Source: CAVTQY01 sp963736975 (GTDB taxonomy: Bacteria > Pseudomonadota > Alphaproteobacteria > Acetobacterales > Acetobacteraceae). Taken from it: a stretch of DNA of 64,000 nt. The translations under genes and the position numbers were made by a program. The first letter of the stretch is position 1. The number at the start of each line of letters is the position of its first letter. The stretch covers positions 248,001 to 312,000 of the forward strand of contig CAVTQY010000002.1 of NCBI GenBank assembly GCA_963736975.1, in the 5' to 3' direction. Positions 18,080-27,621 of this stretch are shown piece by piece. Under the pieces are notes generated by a model. The model had not been told where the DNA came from, did not search any database, and was given only the letters and a program-made list of their open reading frames with translations.

Positions 18080-21000
18080 TTACTCCGCCGGCCGGCTGAC
18101 GGGTTCGCGGATTTTCTTGCGCGCTTTCATCCGCTCCTCCAGCCGCTGCAGTACCACGAAGAACGAGGGCACGAACAAGACGGCCAGGCAGGTGGAGGCG
18201 ATCATGCCGCTGACAACCGACAGTCCGAGGGAGATGCGCGATGCTGCGCCCGCACCGGTGGCGAGGACCAGTGGTATCATGCCGAGGATGAAGGAGAACG
18301 AGGTCATCAGGATCGGGCGGAACCGGACGCGCGCGGCATCGACTGCGGCCTGCAGGATCGGCTCGCCCTCGGCGCGCCGCTCGCGCGCGACCTCGACGAT
18401 CAAGATGGCATTTTTTGCCGCCAGCGCCACCAGCAGCACGATGCCGATCTGGGTATAGAGATTGTTGGCGAGCCCGAGGCTGCCGAGCGTGAGGGCCGGA
18501 CCGAGCAGGGCAAGCGGCACGGCCAGGATCACGGCCACGGGGGCGATCCAACTTTCGTACTGGCCGGCGAGGCAGAGATAGACGAGCAGGAGCGCCATGC
18601 CGAAGACCATGTAGATCTGGCCGCCGACTATTTTTTCTTGATACGACATGGCGGTCCATTCGTAGCCGGTGCCCGGCGGAAGCACCTTCCCGGCGATCTC
18701 TTCCATCAGCGACATCGCCTGGCCGGAGCTGAAGCCCTGGGCGGGCAGGCCGACGATGGTCGATGACGGGTAGAGATTGTAGAGCGTGATCAATGCCGGG
18801 CCGACGACCGGATGGAGGGTCACCAGCGCGCCGAGCGGGACCATGTTGCCGTTGCTGCTGCGCGCGTAAAGCGACTCGAGGTCGTTTGGCCGCAGGCGGT
18901 ATTTCGAATCGGCCTGCACATAGACCTGGAAAGTGCGGCCGAACAGGTTGAACTGGTTGATATAGGCCGAGCCGATGTAGCCGGAGAGCACGTTAAACAC
19001 GTCCCCAACCGACACTTGCAAGGTCTCGGCTTTCGTGCGGTCCACATCGACTTCGATCTGCGGCACGTCGGCGCGGTAAGAGGAGTTGACATGCTGCAGG
19101 CCGGTCTGCGTCGATGCGTCGGCGATCATGGTCTGGGTGATGTGGTCGAGCTTCGACCAATCGAAATTGCCGTCGCGGACTTCAACCTGCATGGTGAAGC
19201 CATTCGAGTTGCCGATCCCCTGGATCGGCGGCGGCACCAGCACGAGGGCCCTGGCATCCGGCAGCTTGTCCAGCGCACCCTGAATATGCATGTAGATGGA
19301 ACGCAGATCTTCACCTTTGACCTTGCCGCGTTCGCCCCAGTCCTTGAGAATGATGTAGGAGGCGCCGGCGCTCGACAGACTTGCGCTGTTATCGAGGATG
19401 GAGATGCCGGTGATCTCGACGACGTCCTGCACGCCAGGCGTAGCGCGCGCGATGTCGGTGACTTCCGCCATCGCGTGCTGCGTGCGTTCCTGCGAGGCGC
19501 CATCCGGGAGTTGCACCGCGACCATGAGGTAGCCCTGGTCCTCGGTCGGGATGAAGGCGGTGGGCAATCGGCTGATGCCCCAGAAGGCGATCCCGGAAAG
19601 GATGATGGCGATCAGGACCATCAGGCCGGCGTGGCGCGTCATCGCGCCGATCAGGCGCGTGTAAGCATTTTCCACCGGGTTGTAGAGGTAGTTGACGCCG
19701 CGGAAGAAAATGTTGCGCTTTTCCGGCGGCACCGGCGGGCGCAGCCATAGCGCGCATTGCGTGGGTTTGAGCGTGGCCGCGTTGATGGCGCTGATCAGCG
19801 CGGTGGCCGCGATCACCAGCGCGAACTGCGCGTACATCTTGCCGGTGAGCCCGGGAAGGAATGCAGCAGGGACGAACACCGCCATCAGCACGAGCGTGAT
19901 GCCGATGATCGGGCCGAGCAGCTCGTCCATGGCTTTCACGGCGGCGTCGTGCGCCGACATGCCGCGTTCCTGGTTGTGCGCGGCGGCTTCGACCACCACG
20001 ATCGCGTCATCGACGACGATGCCGATCGCCAGGATGACGGCGAACAAGGTTGACAGGTTCACGGTGAAGCCGAGCGCCGCCATCGCGGCGAAGGCGCCGA
20101 TAATGGTCACCGGCACGGTGGTTGCCGGCACAAGGGTGGCACGCCAGTCCTGCAGGAACACCAGGATGACGACGAGCACCAGGATGCCGGCCTCGATGAG
20201 CGTCTTATAGACTTCGTGGATGGAAGCCTTGACGAAGCCGGTGGTATCGAACGGGATGCTGTAGGTCAGGCCGGGGGGGAAGGCGCGTGCCAGTTCGGCC
20301 ATCTTGGCGCGGACCAGGGTCGCGACCTGTAGCGCGTTGGCGTCGGGATTCTGGGAGATCGCCAGGCCCGCGGCCTGGTGGCCGTTCAGACGGAAAGCCT
20401 GGGAATAGGTTTGGGCGCCAAGTTCTATGCGACCCACGTCGCGCAGCCGGGTGATCGAACCGTTCTGCGACTTGACGACAATGGCGCCGAATTGCTGCGG
20501 GTCCGCGAGTCGCCCTTGAACCGCTACCGTGTACTGGAAGGCTTGTCCGGCAGGCGCCGGCGGCATTCCGACCTGGCCGGCGGCGACTTGCTGGCTCTGC
20601 TGCTTGACGACGTTGATCACGTCCTGCGGGGTGAGGCCGTAGGAGTAAAGCTTCTGCGGATCGAGCCAGATGCGCATGGCGTACTGGCCGACGCCGAACA
20701 CGTTAACATTGCCGACACCAGGGATGCGGGAGAGCTCGTTCAGCAGGTTGATGGTCGCGTAATTGCTGAGATAGAGGCTGTCGTACTGGTTGGTCGGCGA
20801 GGTCAGTGTCACGATCTGCAGGATCGCCGTCGATTTCTGCTGAACCGTCACGCCCTGCGCCTGCACGGCCTGCGGCAACTGCGCCAAGGCGCTGGAGACG
20901 CGGTTCTGGACCAGCACCTGCGCGAAATTGAGGTCGGTGCCGATCTGGAAGGTGACAATCAGCGTGTAGGTGCCGTCGCTGGCGCTGGTGGACTGCATGT

Positions 21001-21232
21001 AGAGCATGTTCTCTACACCGTTCACCTGCTGCTCGATCGGCAGCGCCACGGTGTTCATCACCGTTTCGGCCGAGGCGCCGGGGTAACGTGTGGTGACCGA
21101 GATGGTCGGCGGCAAGACGTTCGGGTATTGCGAGATCGGCAGGGCGAAGAGCGCGACGCCGCCGATCAGGACGAACAGGATGGCCAGCACGTTAGCGAGG
21201 ACCGGCCGGTCGATGAAGAAGCGGGAGATCAT
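18080..21232 (-). CDS. RND efflux pump inner-membrane permease (AcrB/HAE1 type)
   Basis: 1050-residue HAE1-family proton-driven multidrug exporter. The N-terminus MISRFFIDRPVLANVLAIL, the two large periplasmic loops and 12 membrane segments are all present. TM4 carries the proton-relay Asp pair (GIVVDDAIVVVEA). The second half repeats the pattern (FFRGVNYLYNPVENAYTRLI; LPTAFIPTEDQGYLMVAVQL). Its ATG overlaps the stop of the upstream adaptor gene by 4 bp (ATGA), guaranteeing coupled synthesis. No outer-membrane channel gene is present nearby. Confidence 0.95.
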   Translation of the reverse strand: MISRFFIDRPVLANVLAILFVLIGGVALFALPISQYPNVLPPTISVTTRYPGASAETVMNTVALPIEQQVNGVENMLYMQSTSASDGTYTLIVTFQIGTDLNFAQVLVQNRVSSALAQLPQAVQAQGVTVQQKSTAILQIVTLTSPTNQYDSLYLSNYATINLLNELSRIPGVGNVNVFGVGQYAMRIWLDPQKLYSYGLTPQDVINVVKQQSQQVAAGQVGMPPAPAGQAFQYTVAVQGRLADPQQFGAIVVKSQNGSITRLRDVGRIELGAQTYSQAFRLNGHQAAGLAISQNPDANALQVATLVRAKMAELARAFPPGLTYSIPFDTTGFVKASIHEVYKTLIEAGILVLVVILVFLQDWRATLVPATTVPVTIIGAFAAMAALGFTVNLSTLFAVILAIGIVVDDAIVVVEAAAHNQERGMSAHDAAVKAMDELLGPIIGITLVLMAVFVPAAFLPGLTGKMYAQFALVIAATALISAINAATLKPTQCALWLRPPVPPEKRNIFFRGVNYLYNPVENAYTRLIGAMTRHAGLMVLIAIILSGIAFWGISRLPTAFIPTEDQGYLMVAVQLPDGASQERTQHAMAEVTDIARATPGVQDVVEITGISILDNSASLSSAGASYIILKDWGERGKVKGEDLRSIYMHIQGALDKLPDARALVLVPPPIQGIGNSNGFTMQVEVRDGNFDWSKLDHITQTMIADASTQTGLQHVNSSYRADVPQIEVDVDRTKAETLQVSVGDVFNVLSGYIGSAYINQFNLFGRTFQVYVQADSKYRLRPNDLESLYARSSNGNMVPLGALVTLHPVVGPALITLYNLYPSSTIVGLPAQGFSSGQAMSLMEEIAGKVLPPGTGYEWTAMSYQEKIVGGQIYMVFGMALLLVYLCLAGQYESWIAPVAVILAVPLALLGPALTLGSLGLANNLYTQIGIVLLVALAAKNAILIVEVARERRAEGEPILQAAVDAARVRFRPILMTSFSFILGMIPLVLATGAGAASRISLGLSVVSGMIASTCLAVLFVPSFFVVLQRLEERMKARKKIREPVSRPAE

Positions 21233-22359
21233 GATTCGGGCATCGCGACGGTCTGCGGCGCCACCTTCGCGCCGGGAATGGCCCGTTGCAGGCCGGTGAT
21301 CACCACCTGATCGTCAGGTTTGAGGCCGGCGGTGATTACGCGCATCGACCCGTCGAGCTGGCCGACCTGGACCGTGCGCTGCTCGACCACATTGTCTTTG
21401 TTGACGACGAGCAGGTAGCGCCCCGCCTGATCGGTCCCGAGAGCGGTGTCGGGCACCAGCAGCGCCTGCGCGGTCTGGCCGCTGAGCGGGATGCGTATGC
21501 GCAGAAAGAAGCCGGGCAGTAGAACGCGATCGGGATTGTCGAAGATGGCGCGCACCGCCAATGTGCCGGTCGATGCATCCACCTCCGGTGAAATATAATT
21601 GAGCCGGCCGGTATGCGGGTAGCCCTGCTCGGTCATCAGCCCGACTTCGACCGGGATCTTGGCGAGGTCGTCCGGTGTCAAGCCGGTCTTGCGAACGCCG
21701 GCGCGGACGCGCAACACATCCTGCTCGCTGACATTGAAGTTCACGTAGATCGGATTGAGCTGCACGATGGTGGCGAGCTTGGTGGGCGTGCTGTAGCCGA
21801 CCAGCTCGCCGACCGAAACAAGGTGGTTGGTCACGACACCGGCGAAGGGCGCCACGACATTCGTGTAGCCGAGATTAATGCCGGCCAGCGCGACACCGGC
21901 GGTCTGGTTGAGCACGTTAGCCTGGTCGGTATCGTATTTCGCCTTGGCTTGGTCATAGGTGTTCTGCGCGGTGACGTTCTGCTTCAGCAGCGTGGCCTGT
22001 CGCTGGAATTCCGGTCCCGACTGCGCAACGGCGGCTTTTGCAGCGTCTAGAGTCGCCTGTGCCTGCTGTAGTTTGGCCTGATACGGCGCCGGCTCTATGA
22101 TGAAGAGATTCGTCGCGGCTTTGACGTAACTGCCGTCCACATAGTTGATCGACTGCAGGAAACCTTGCACGCGGGCAACGAGATCAACCTGGTTGTAAGC
22201 GGCCGAGTTGCCCGTCGCTTCCAGGTTCGGGGTGACTTGGCGCGCCAGCGGATGCGCCACGCCGACCTGCGGCGGCGGCGGGGCGACATAGGCGTTTTCC
22301 TTTTTGCAGCCGGCGAGCAGGAGGACCGCGGCGGCAAGCAGGGCGAGGCGCGTCGGCAT
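21229..22359 (-). CDS. RND efflux periplasmic adaptor (lipoprotein, AcrA type)
   Basis: 376-residue membrane-fusion protein. The N-terminus MPTRLALLAAAVLLLAGC is a lipoprotein signal with lipobox LLAGC, so it should be anchored in the inner membrane. It has the lipoyl/barrel-sandwich halves (VDLVARVQGFLQSINYVDGS), the helical hairpin (LQQAQATLDAAKAAVAQSGP) and the beta-barrel and proximal domains (GRLNYISPEVDASTGTLAVR). Coupled by ATGA overlap to the pump gene. Confidence 0.93.
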   Translation of the reverse strand: MPTRLALLAAAVLLLAGCKKENAYVAPPPPQVGVAHPLARQVTPNLEATGNSAAYNQVDLVARVQGFLQSINYVDGSYVKAATNLFIIEPAPYQAKLQQAQATLDAAKAAVAQSGPEFQRQATLLKQNVTAQNTYDQAKAKYDTDQANVLNQTAGVALAGINLGYTNVVAPFAGVVTNHLVSVGELVGYSTPTKLATIVQLNPIYVNFNVSEQDVLRVRAGVRKTGLTPDDLAKIPVEVGLMTEQGYPHTGRLNYISPEVDASTGTLAVRAIFDNPDRVLLPGFFLRIRIPLSGQTAQALLVPDTALGTDQAGRYLLVVNKDNVVEQRTVQVGQLDGSMRVITAGLKPDDQVVITGLQRAIPGAKVAPQTVAMPES

Positions 22360-22360
22360 G

Positions 22361-22828
22361 CTATCGGCTCTGGCGCGCGGCGAGGAGCGCCGAGCGGCAT
22401 TGGTGCGAGAGGGAGGATCCGTGCGCCTGCAGGCAGGCGAGAGCGCGGCCGCCGCCCGGGCGGACGCCCTGGCAATAGGCGCGATAATCCGCTCCGCAGG
22501 CGTGGCGCATCAAGGCCACTTCGTCACGCGGCGACATCGGCGGATGCGCCGGCGGTGCGGTTGCGGTGGGCGGCGGCGATGCGGCCGCGCCCCCACCGGC
22601 CGCGGCCAGGGCCGTTTGGCACGGCTGCGACAACTGCGCGGCGTTCTGCTGCAGACAGGCGAGCGCTGCCGACCCGCCGGTTGGCACGTTGGCACAATGC
22701 GCCTGATAGTCCGCGCGGCAGGCCTGACGGATGGCGTTGGCCTGCGACTGCGTGGGCTGCTGCGCCGGGGCGGCGACGGTCATCGCGGCAAAAAGCGCGG
22801 TGAGGGCCAGGCATTTAATGCCGAACAT
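22361..22828 (-). CDS. Secreted cysteine-rich repeat protein
   Basis: 155 residues from ATG 22828, preceded by AAGGAAG. A signal peptide (MFGIKCLALTALFAAMTVAA) is followed by two copies of a ~38-residue Cys-rich repeat: ACRADYQAHC...GGSAALACLQQ...PCQTAL and ACGADYRAYCQ...GGGRALACLQA...QCRSAL. A Pro/Ala linker joins them. The spacing matches the 'cysteine-rich repeat' found in small secreted bacterial proteins. The stop lies 2 bp before the adaptor start, so it heads the efflux operon; its role is unknown. Confidence 0.8.
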   Translation of the reverse strand: MFGIKCLALTALFAAMTVAAPAQQPTQSQANAIRQACRADYQAHCANVPTGGSAALACLQQNAAQLSQPCQTALAAAGGGAAASPPPTATAPPAHPPMSPRDEVALMRHACGADYRAYCQGVRPGGGRALACLQAHGSSLSHQCRSALLAARQSR

Positions 22829-22959
22829 GTGCGGCTTCCTTTCGCCGTTCTGGTATCGACTTTCGGGGAAAGTCGATACGTCGTGTTTTGTCCGCGTATC
22901 CGATCCACGCGACGAAGCGTGGTTTGCTCCGCGACTAGACACTTCTCTCCGATCGGATA

Positions 22960-25303
22960 CTAGCGGCGAAACCGACCGCCGCCAAACCGGCTTTGATCGG
23001 AACGGCCGGCACTGAATCCGCCGCTGCCCACCTGGCGGCCAAGCCGATCCTGTTGCAGTTGTTGGAAACTGCTGCTGTCCATCTGGGTGCGGTCGCCGGC
23101 GAAGCGGGAAGGCGAGGCGCTCTGGCTGCCGCTGGTCCGGGCTTGCGTGCGTGCCGATCCGTTCGCCGGCGGAGTGACGGGGTTCCAGCCCCCGTTGTTC
23201 CATTTCGACCAGCCGTCGTCGGTATGGCGGTACACGTTGCCGTCGCGTCCGGCATAGACATCGCCATTGGCGCCCTTGACGGCGGCGCCGCTGCTGCCGG
23301 TGGCGCGATTGTGGTAGCCGGCGCCCTGAGAGCCCGTTGAGGAGCTGAATCCGCCGGCGGCGCCGTGCGCGTTGCGGCCGCTCTCGGTGTTCACCGTCTG
23401 GTTCGGGCCGCTGACGGTGCTGGAACCCCAACGGCTGTAGGCATTCGCGTTCTGCGTGGTGGAGCCGGAGATGCCGTAGCGCGGGTTATAGAAACTGGCG
23501 TTCGCGGTGCCGCTGCCGCCACCCCAGGCCGCGCTGCCATGTGCATAGGTGCCGGTATGCGGGTTGTAATAGGACCATGCGCCGGCGCCTCCATACGGGC
23601 CGTACACGGCGGCGCCCCGGGCCCAGCCCCCCGTTGTCGGATTGTAGTATCGGCCGCCCGCAGCGCCGTAATACGGACCGTAGATCGAGCCGCCGTGGGC
23701 CCAGGCGCCAGTTGCGGGGTTGTACCAAACGCTGCCTGCATAGGTGTAAGGATACGGATAGTAGACGGGCACCGGGCCATGCAGCACCACGGGCGGGTAG
23801 TAATACCCGGTACCATAGACCAGCAGGCCCGCGCTGATGAATCCCATCAGATACCCGGAAGTGTAGCCGTACGTCACTGTGCTGGGCGTCGTCGCGTACG
23901 TCTGCACATAGGTGACGTTGTACATCGGGCTCGACGCCGGAATCGCATGGATCGCCGGCGGGACGCTTTCGGCGAGCCTCCAGGGCCCTGTCGGCGAGGT
24001 CGCGACGAACCAAGCGCCTTGGTAGCAGGCATAGTAGGCGTCACCGACTTTGAGCACCTGGTATGTGGTATTGACCGCGTATTGCATCGTAGTGCCTGGG
24101 ATGGGGCGAAACTCCGGGGGACCGGAATAGACCACGGTCAGCTTCGCCTCGTTCTTTTTGAGTGTGGCGGTTTGCGGGATCTGTGCCCGCAGCACCGCTT
24201 CCTGCGCCTGCACCGTGCCGGAAACGGAGGCGAGCACCGGCGCTTGCGGCGTGCCATCGCGGATGGCGGCGAAATCGGGCGGCAGGTTGTTGCTGGCGAA
24301 GGTCCAGGGGCCATCAAGGGCCGAGGCGGAAAACCATCGCCCGGAAACGAGGTAATAGTACCTGCTGCGTGGCCGGATCGCGGAACAGCGTGCTCACCGT
24401 ATTCGTCACCGCCTGCAGCGATGTCCCGGCCACCGTCTCGAAATGGGGCGGACCGACAGTCACGATGATTTCCGCCGGTTTGGTGCTCACGAAGATGGTC
24501 GGCACGTCAGCAGCCGATTGCGGCGGGTGGGCCGGGATGTGCTTGCGCACCTCGGCGAAATTCGCATCGTTCGGGATCGCGTTGAACGCAGCCGGCAGCT
24601 TCGTGACGGGCTTATAGGGGCCGGCAGCGGCCGGCGCGGTGAGCCACAGGCCGTTGTTCAGCAGGTACCACGTGCTGCCGTCGGTGAACACGTCCCAGTT
24701 CGTGTTGACGGCGAAGGAAAGTCCGGTCTTGCCGACCGGAGCGAGCACCGGGTCGCCGTCGAACACCACGAGGCTTGCGGGACGTTCGCTGCGGAAGATC
24801 ACCGGCGGATCGTTGTTGACGGCGATCGAAGCGGCGGCGGGCGCTTGGCCCAGGCTGAGCAGGACGCTGTCCAGCGGCACGCGGGTGATCTGCATATTCG
24901 GCAGCGCGGCCCTGATGCGGTCCTGCAACGCCATCGCCCGCGCCGTGTCGAGCGCCGGGAACTGGGTGGAGATCAGCTTAGGATCCGATAGCAGCACCAT
25001 GCGGCTGGCTTCGTCCGTCGTGGTGGCGAGGGAGACCTCGATCGTGCCGAGGATCGGCTTTGGCGCGGTCTTGTCCGGCGTGCCGGGTGGGGTGATCGCC
25101 ACGGCGGCGCGCGCGGTAAGCACCTTATGGTCCGGCCAGGAGATCGCTTGCGGCTGATAGACGGTGACACTCGCTCCATTCACCACGGTGGTGTGCGGCC
25201 ACAGCGCAGCAGAGGAACCGGTGTTGGACTGAGCGAGCGTGAGGCCCGGCGCGAAACTGACCGCGAACACAACGACAACGAGCCACAGCCATACGAGCCG
25301 CAT
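22960..25303 (-). pseudogene. Large secreted Gly/Tyr/Asn-rich protein, one frameshift
   Basis: The start at 25303 gives a signal peptide (MRLVWLWLVVVVFAVSFAPG) and about 315 residues that contain a 'WYLLNNGLWLTAPAAAGPYK' repeat. Near 24360 an extra base (CAGCAGGTAC for CAGCAGTAC) throws the frame off. The neighbouring frame continues YYYLVSGRWFSASALDGPW, LASVSGTVQAQEAVLRAQIP and YYACYQGAWFVATSPTGPWR. It then enters a long C-terminal region of imperfect Tyr/Gly/Asn repeats (YYNPTTGGWARGAAVYGPYG, NGDVYAGRDGNVYRHTDDGW) ending FGGGRFRR at 22960. Without the shift the product is about 780 residues. The three W/GPW repeats resemble proteins annotated as carbohydrate-binding; I assign no function. 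Confidence 0.65.
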
Positions 25304-25431
25304 TACGTTTCCTCAGTCTGGGTGGCGCGGCACCCGCGCGCGAGCGACATTGACCCGATGGCGGAATGCGATCAAGCATTATTGCATCGCTGCAAGCTCT
25401 GGGTTCGTGCGGCGGGAAGGAAATCGGCAGC

Positions 25432-25821
25432 ATGGAACTGCAAACTCGGCGAGCCGCCGGCGTCGCGGACTTGCTGGCGCCGGACGGATCGGAGGTGAGG
25501 GTGCTCTGCGCAACCGAGCGCGGCAGCATGGCGCTGTTCACGCTCCCGTCCGGGTCGATATCAAAACCAATCCTTCATCGCTCAGTCGAGGAAATCTGGT
25601 ACGTTTTGAGCGGTGCTGGGCGTATGTGGCGCCGTCTCGACGATCAGGAGGAGATCACCGCCCTCGCTCCGGGTGTATCACTTACCATTCCGACCGGCGC
25701 GCGGTTTCAATTCCGCTGCGACAGCGACGTCCCGCTCTCGGTGGTGGGAGTTACAATGCCGCCGTGGCCGGGGGCCGACGAGGCTGTGTTCGTGGAAGGA
25801 CCCTGGCCGCCGAGCGCGTAA
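25432..25821 (+). CDS. Cupin-domain protein
   Basis: 129-residue single cupin. Motif 1 is H-rich but incomplete (PILHRSVEEIWYVLSGAGRM has one His and Glu) and motif 2 (LAPGVSLTIPTGARFQFRCD) has no His, so metal binding is doubtful. ATG 25432 has GGGAAGGAAAT upstream. It lies 9 bp before the antiporter gene and is probably co-transcribed with it. Confidence 0.75.
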   Translation: MELQTRRAAGVADLLAPDGSEVRVLCATERGSMALFTLPSGSISKPILHRSVEEIWYVLSGAGRMWRRLDDQEEITALAPGVSLTIPTGARFQFRCDSDVPLSVVGVTMPPWPGADEAVFVEGPWPPSA

Positions 25822-25830
25822 GGTAGGGTC

Positions 25831-27057
25831 GTGACAGGGATCGACTTGCTGAGCGCCGGCCGCACGGCGCTGCGAGACGCGCATCAGCTCATTCTGGCGG
25901 GCGGGGCGCTCGGGGTGCTGAGCATCCTCGCCGGGCTGGTGTCGCGCCGGGTCGGCGCGCCGTTGCTGCTGGTGTTCTTGGTGATCGGGATGCTGGCGGG
26001 GGAGGATGGTCCGCTCGGCATTCCGTTCGATGATTTCGCCGCGGCGTATCTGATCGGCAGTGTCGCGCTGGCGGTGATTCTGTTCGAGGGCGGACTGAAG
26101 ACCCCGACCGCAATGATTCGGCTGGCGTTCTGGCCGGCGGCGCTGCTGGCGACCGTGGGGGTTGCGGTGACCGCGGCGGTGATGGGGAGCTTCATCGCGT
26201 TCGCGGAAGGCCGGCCGCTTGCCGGAGGGCTGCTCGCCGGGGCCGCGGCGGCGCCGACCGACGCGGCGGCAGTCAACACGCTGCTGCGGCGCGCGGATGT
26301 CGCATTGCCGAAGCGCATGGCGGCGGCGCTGGAGGTGGAGTCCGGGCTGAACGACCCGATGTCGGTCTTCCTTACGGTGCTGCTGCTGCGCTTCATTGCA
26401 TTGCCCGGCATGGTGACGCCCGGGGCAGCGGTGCTGCTGTTCATCGAGGAGATGGCCGGGGGCGCGGTGCTCGGGCTGGCGGGCGGCTGGCTGCTGTCGC
26501 TGGCGTTGCGGCACCTGCGGCTGGAAGCGGCGCTGGCGACCGTGCTGGCGTTGACCGGCGCACTGACGTTGTTCGGCCTGGCGCAGTTGCTGGGCACCAG
26601 CGGATTCATGGCGGTTTATCTGGCGGGCATCGTCACCGGCGCGACGCAGCATCGCGCGCACGCCGAGGTGGAGCATTTCCTGGAAGGCATGGCGTGGCTG
26701 GCGCAGATCGCGCTGTTCCTGATGCTGGGCCTGCTGGTCTCACCGCACGACCTGCCGCCGTTCATTCCGGGTGCGATCGCCGGGGCGGCGGTGTTGATGT
26801 TCGTGGCGCGGCCGGTGGCGGTGCTGCCCTGCCTGCTGCCGTTTGGTTTCACGTTGCGGGAAGCGGTGTTTGCTTCGTGGGTGGGGTTGCGGGGGGCGGT
26901 GCCGATTTATCTGAGCTTCCTGCCGGCGCTGGTGGATCCGACGCGCGATACGGCGTTCTTCGCGAGTATCTTCATTCTGGTGATTGCGTCCTTGGTGGTG
27001 CAGGGGTGGACGATTGCTCCGGTGGCGCGGCTGCTGGGGTTCAGGGCAAAGGTGTAA
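25831..27057 (+). CDS. CPA1-type cation:proton antiporter
   Basis: 408-residue membrane protein, almost entirely hydrophobic, of the Na+/H+ or K+/H+ exchanger (CPA1, NhaP/CvrA-like) type. Signature blocks are LAVILFEGGLKTPTAMIRLA, the GAAAAPTDAAAVNTLLRR ion-site loop, ALEVESGLNDPMSVFLTVLL (ND motif) and ASWVGLRGAVPIYLSFLPAL. The start is GTG 25831. It has only the membrane domain; NhaP2/CvrA proteins usually add cytosolic TrkA-C/CorC domains. Likely role: pH or potassium homeostasis. Confidence 0.88.
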   Translation: MTGIDLLSAGRTALRDAHQLILAGGALGVLSILAGLVSRRVGAPLLLVFLVIGMLAGEDGPLGIPFDDFAAAYLIGSVALAVILFEGGLKTPTAMIRLAFWPAALLATVGVAVTAAVMGSFIAFAEGRPLAGGLLAGAAAAPTDAAAVNTLLRRADVALPKRMAAALEVESGLNDPMSVFLTVLLLRFIALPGMVTPGAAVLLFIEEMAGGAVLGLAGGWLLSLALRHLRLEAALATVLALTGALTLFGLAQLLGTSGFMAVYLAGIVTGATQHRAHAEVEHFLEGMAWLAQIALFLMLGLLVSPHDLPPFIPGAIAGAAVLMFVARPVAVLPCLLPFGFTLREAVFASWVGLRGAVPIYLSFLPALVDPTRDTAFFASIFILVIASLVVQGWTIAPVARLLGFRAKV

Positions 27058-27621
27058 TGTCGCCCGCCGTTTCCGATGACCGCTCGCAACCGCTGCGACT
27101 TTCGGGCCATCAACACCCGAGTTACAGAAGCCGAGAGTTGGGGTCGCCAGATGAAGCTGCCGGGCGCGACGTGCATGCAGCTACCAAACCGCAATGCCTC
27201 GCAATGAAGCCAGTCGGAAATCCGAATGCGGTTAATCCGCACCCGGTTTAATGAGCGGGGAGGGGAGACGGACCGCTTGCGCGGCACCGCGCCTCTCCTC
27301 GACACTACTGTGCATCTGTGGTTTCCAACTCTCCTGCTTCTCGCAAACAACATCGTCGCTGATCAACATGGCGGGAAGGAAATGGAACCAAGGACGCACA
27401 CAAATACATATAGACGCGGTGCACGATTTGCGGGTCAGTTGGCAATCCGTTGAGGCCGCCGCGCGCGAGACTCAAAACTCTCACACGCCGGTCATTGCGA
27501 GGACCGCGAGCGAAGCGTGGCGGGGCGAAGCAATCTCCCACAGGGGTTGCGCGTCGTGCTCCTCAAAGCCCAGCCCGCGCTACAACCGTCCCCCGTACGT
27601 CATTCTTTTCGAGAGCTGGTA
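27058..27621. repeat. Gene-free stretch with dispersed repeats
   Basis: No supported gene. It carries TGTGCATCTGTGGTTTCC at 27309-27326, the inverted partner of the motif at 717-740, and a related GGAACCAAGGACGCACACA copy near 27383. It also carries a longer version of the 'cattgcgag...gaagcaatctcc' repeat at about 27493-27540. These look like scattered non-coding repeats, not an insertion sequence. Confidence 0.45.

Noticed and set aside
17360..18766. 468-codon plus-strand frame opposite the SDR and RND genes
   Set aside because: It crosses two well-supported minus-strand genes and has no signal, domain or ribosome-binding site.
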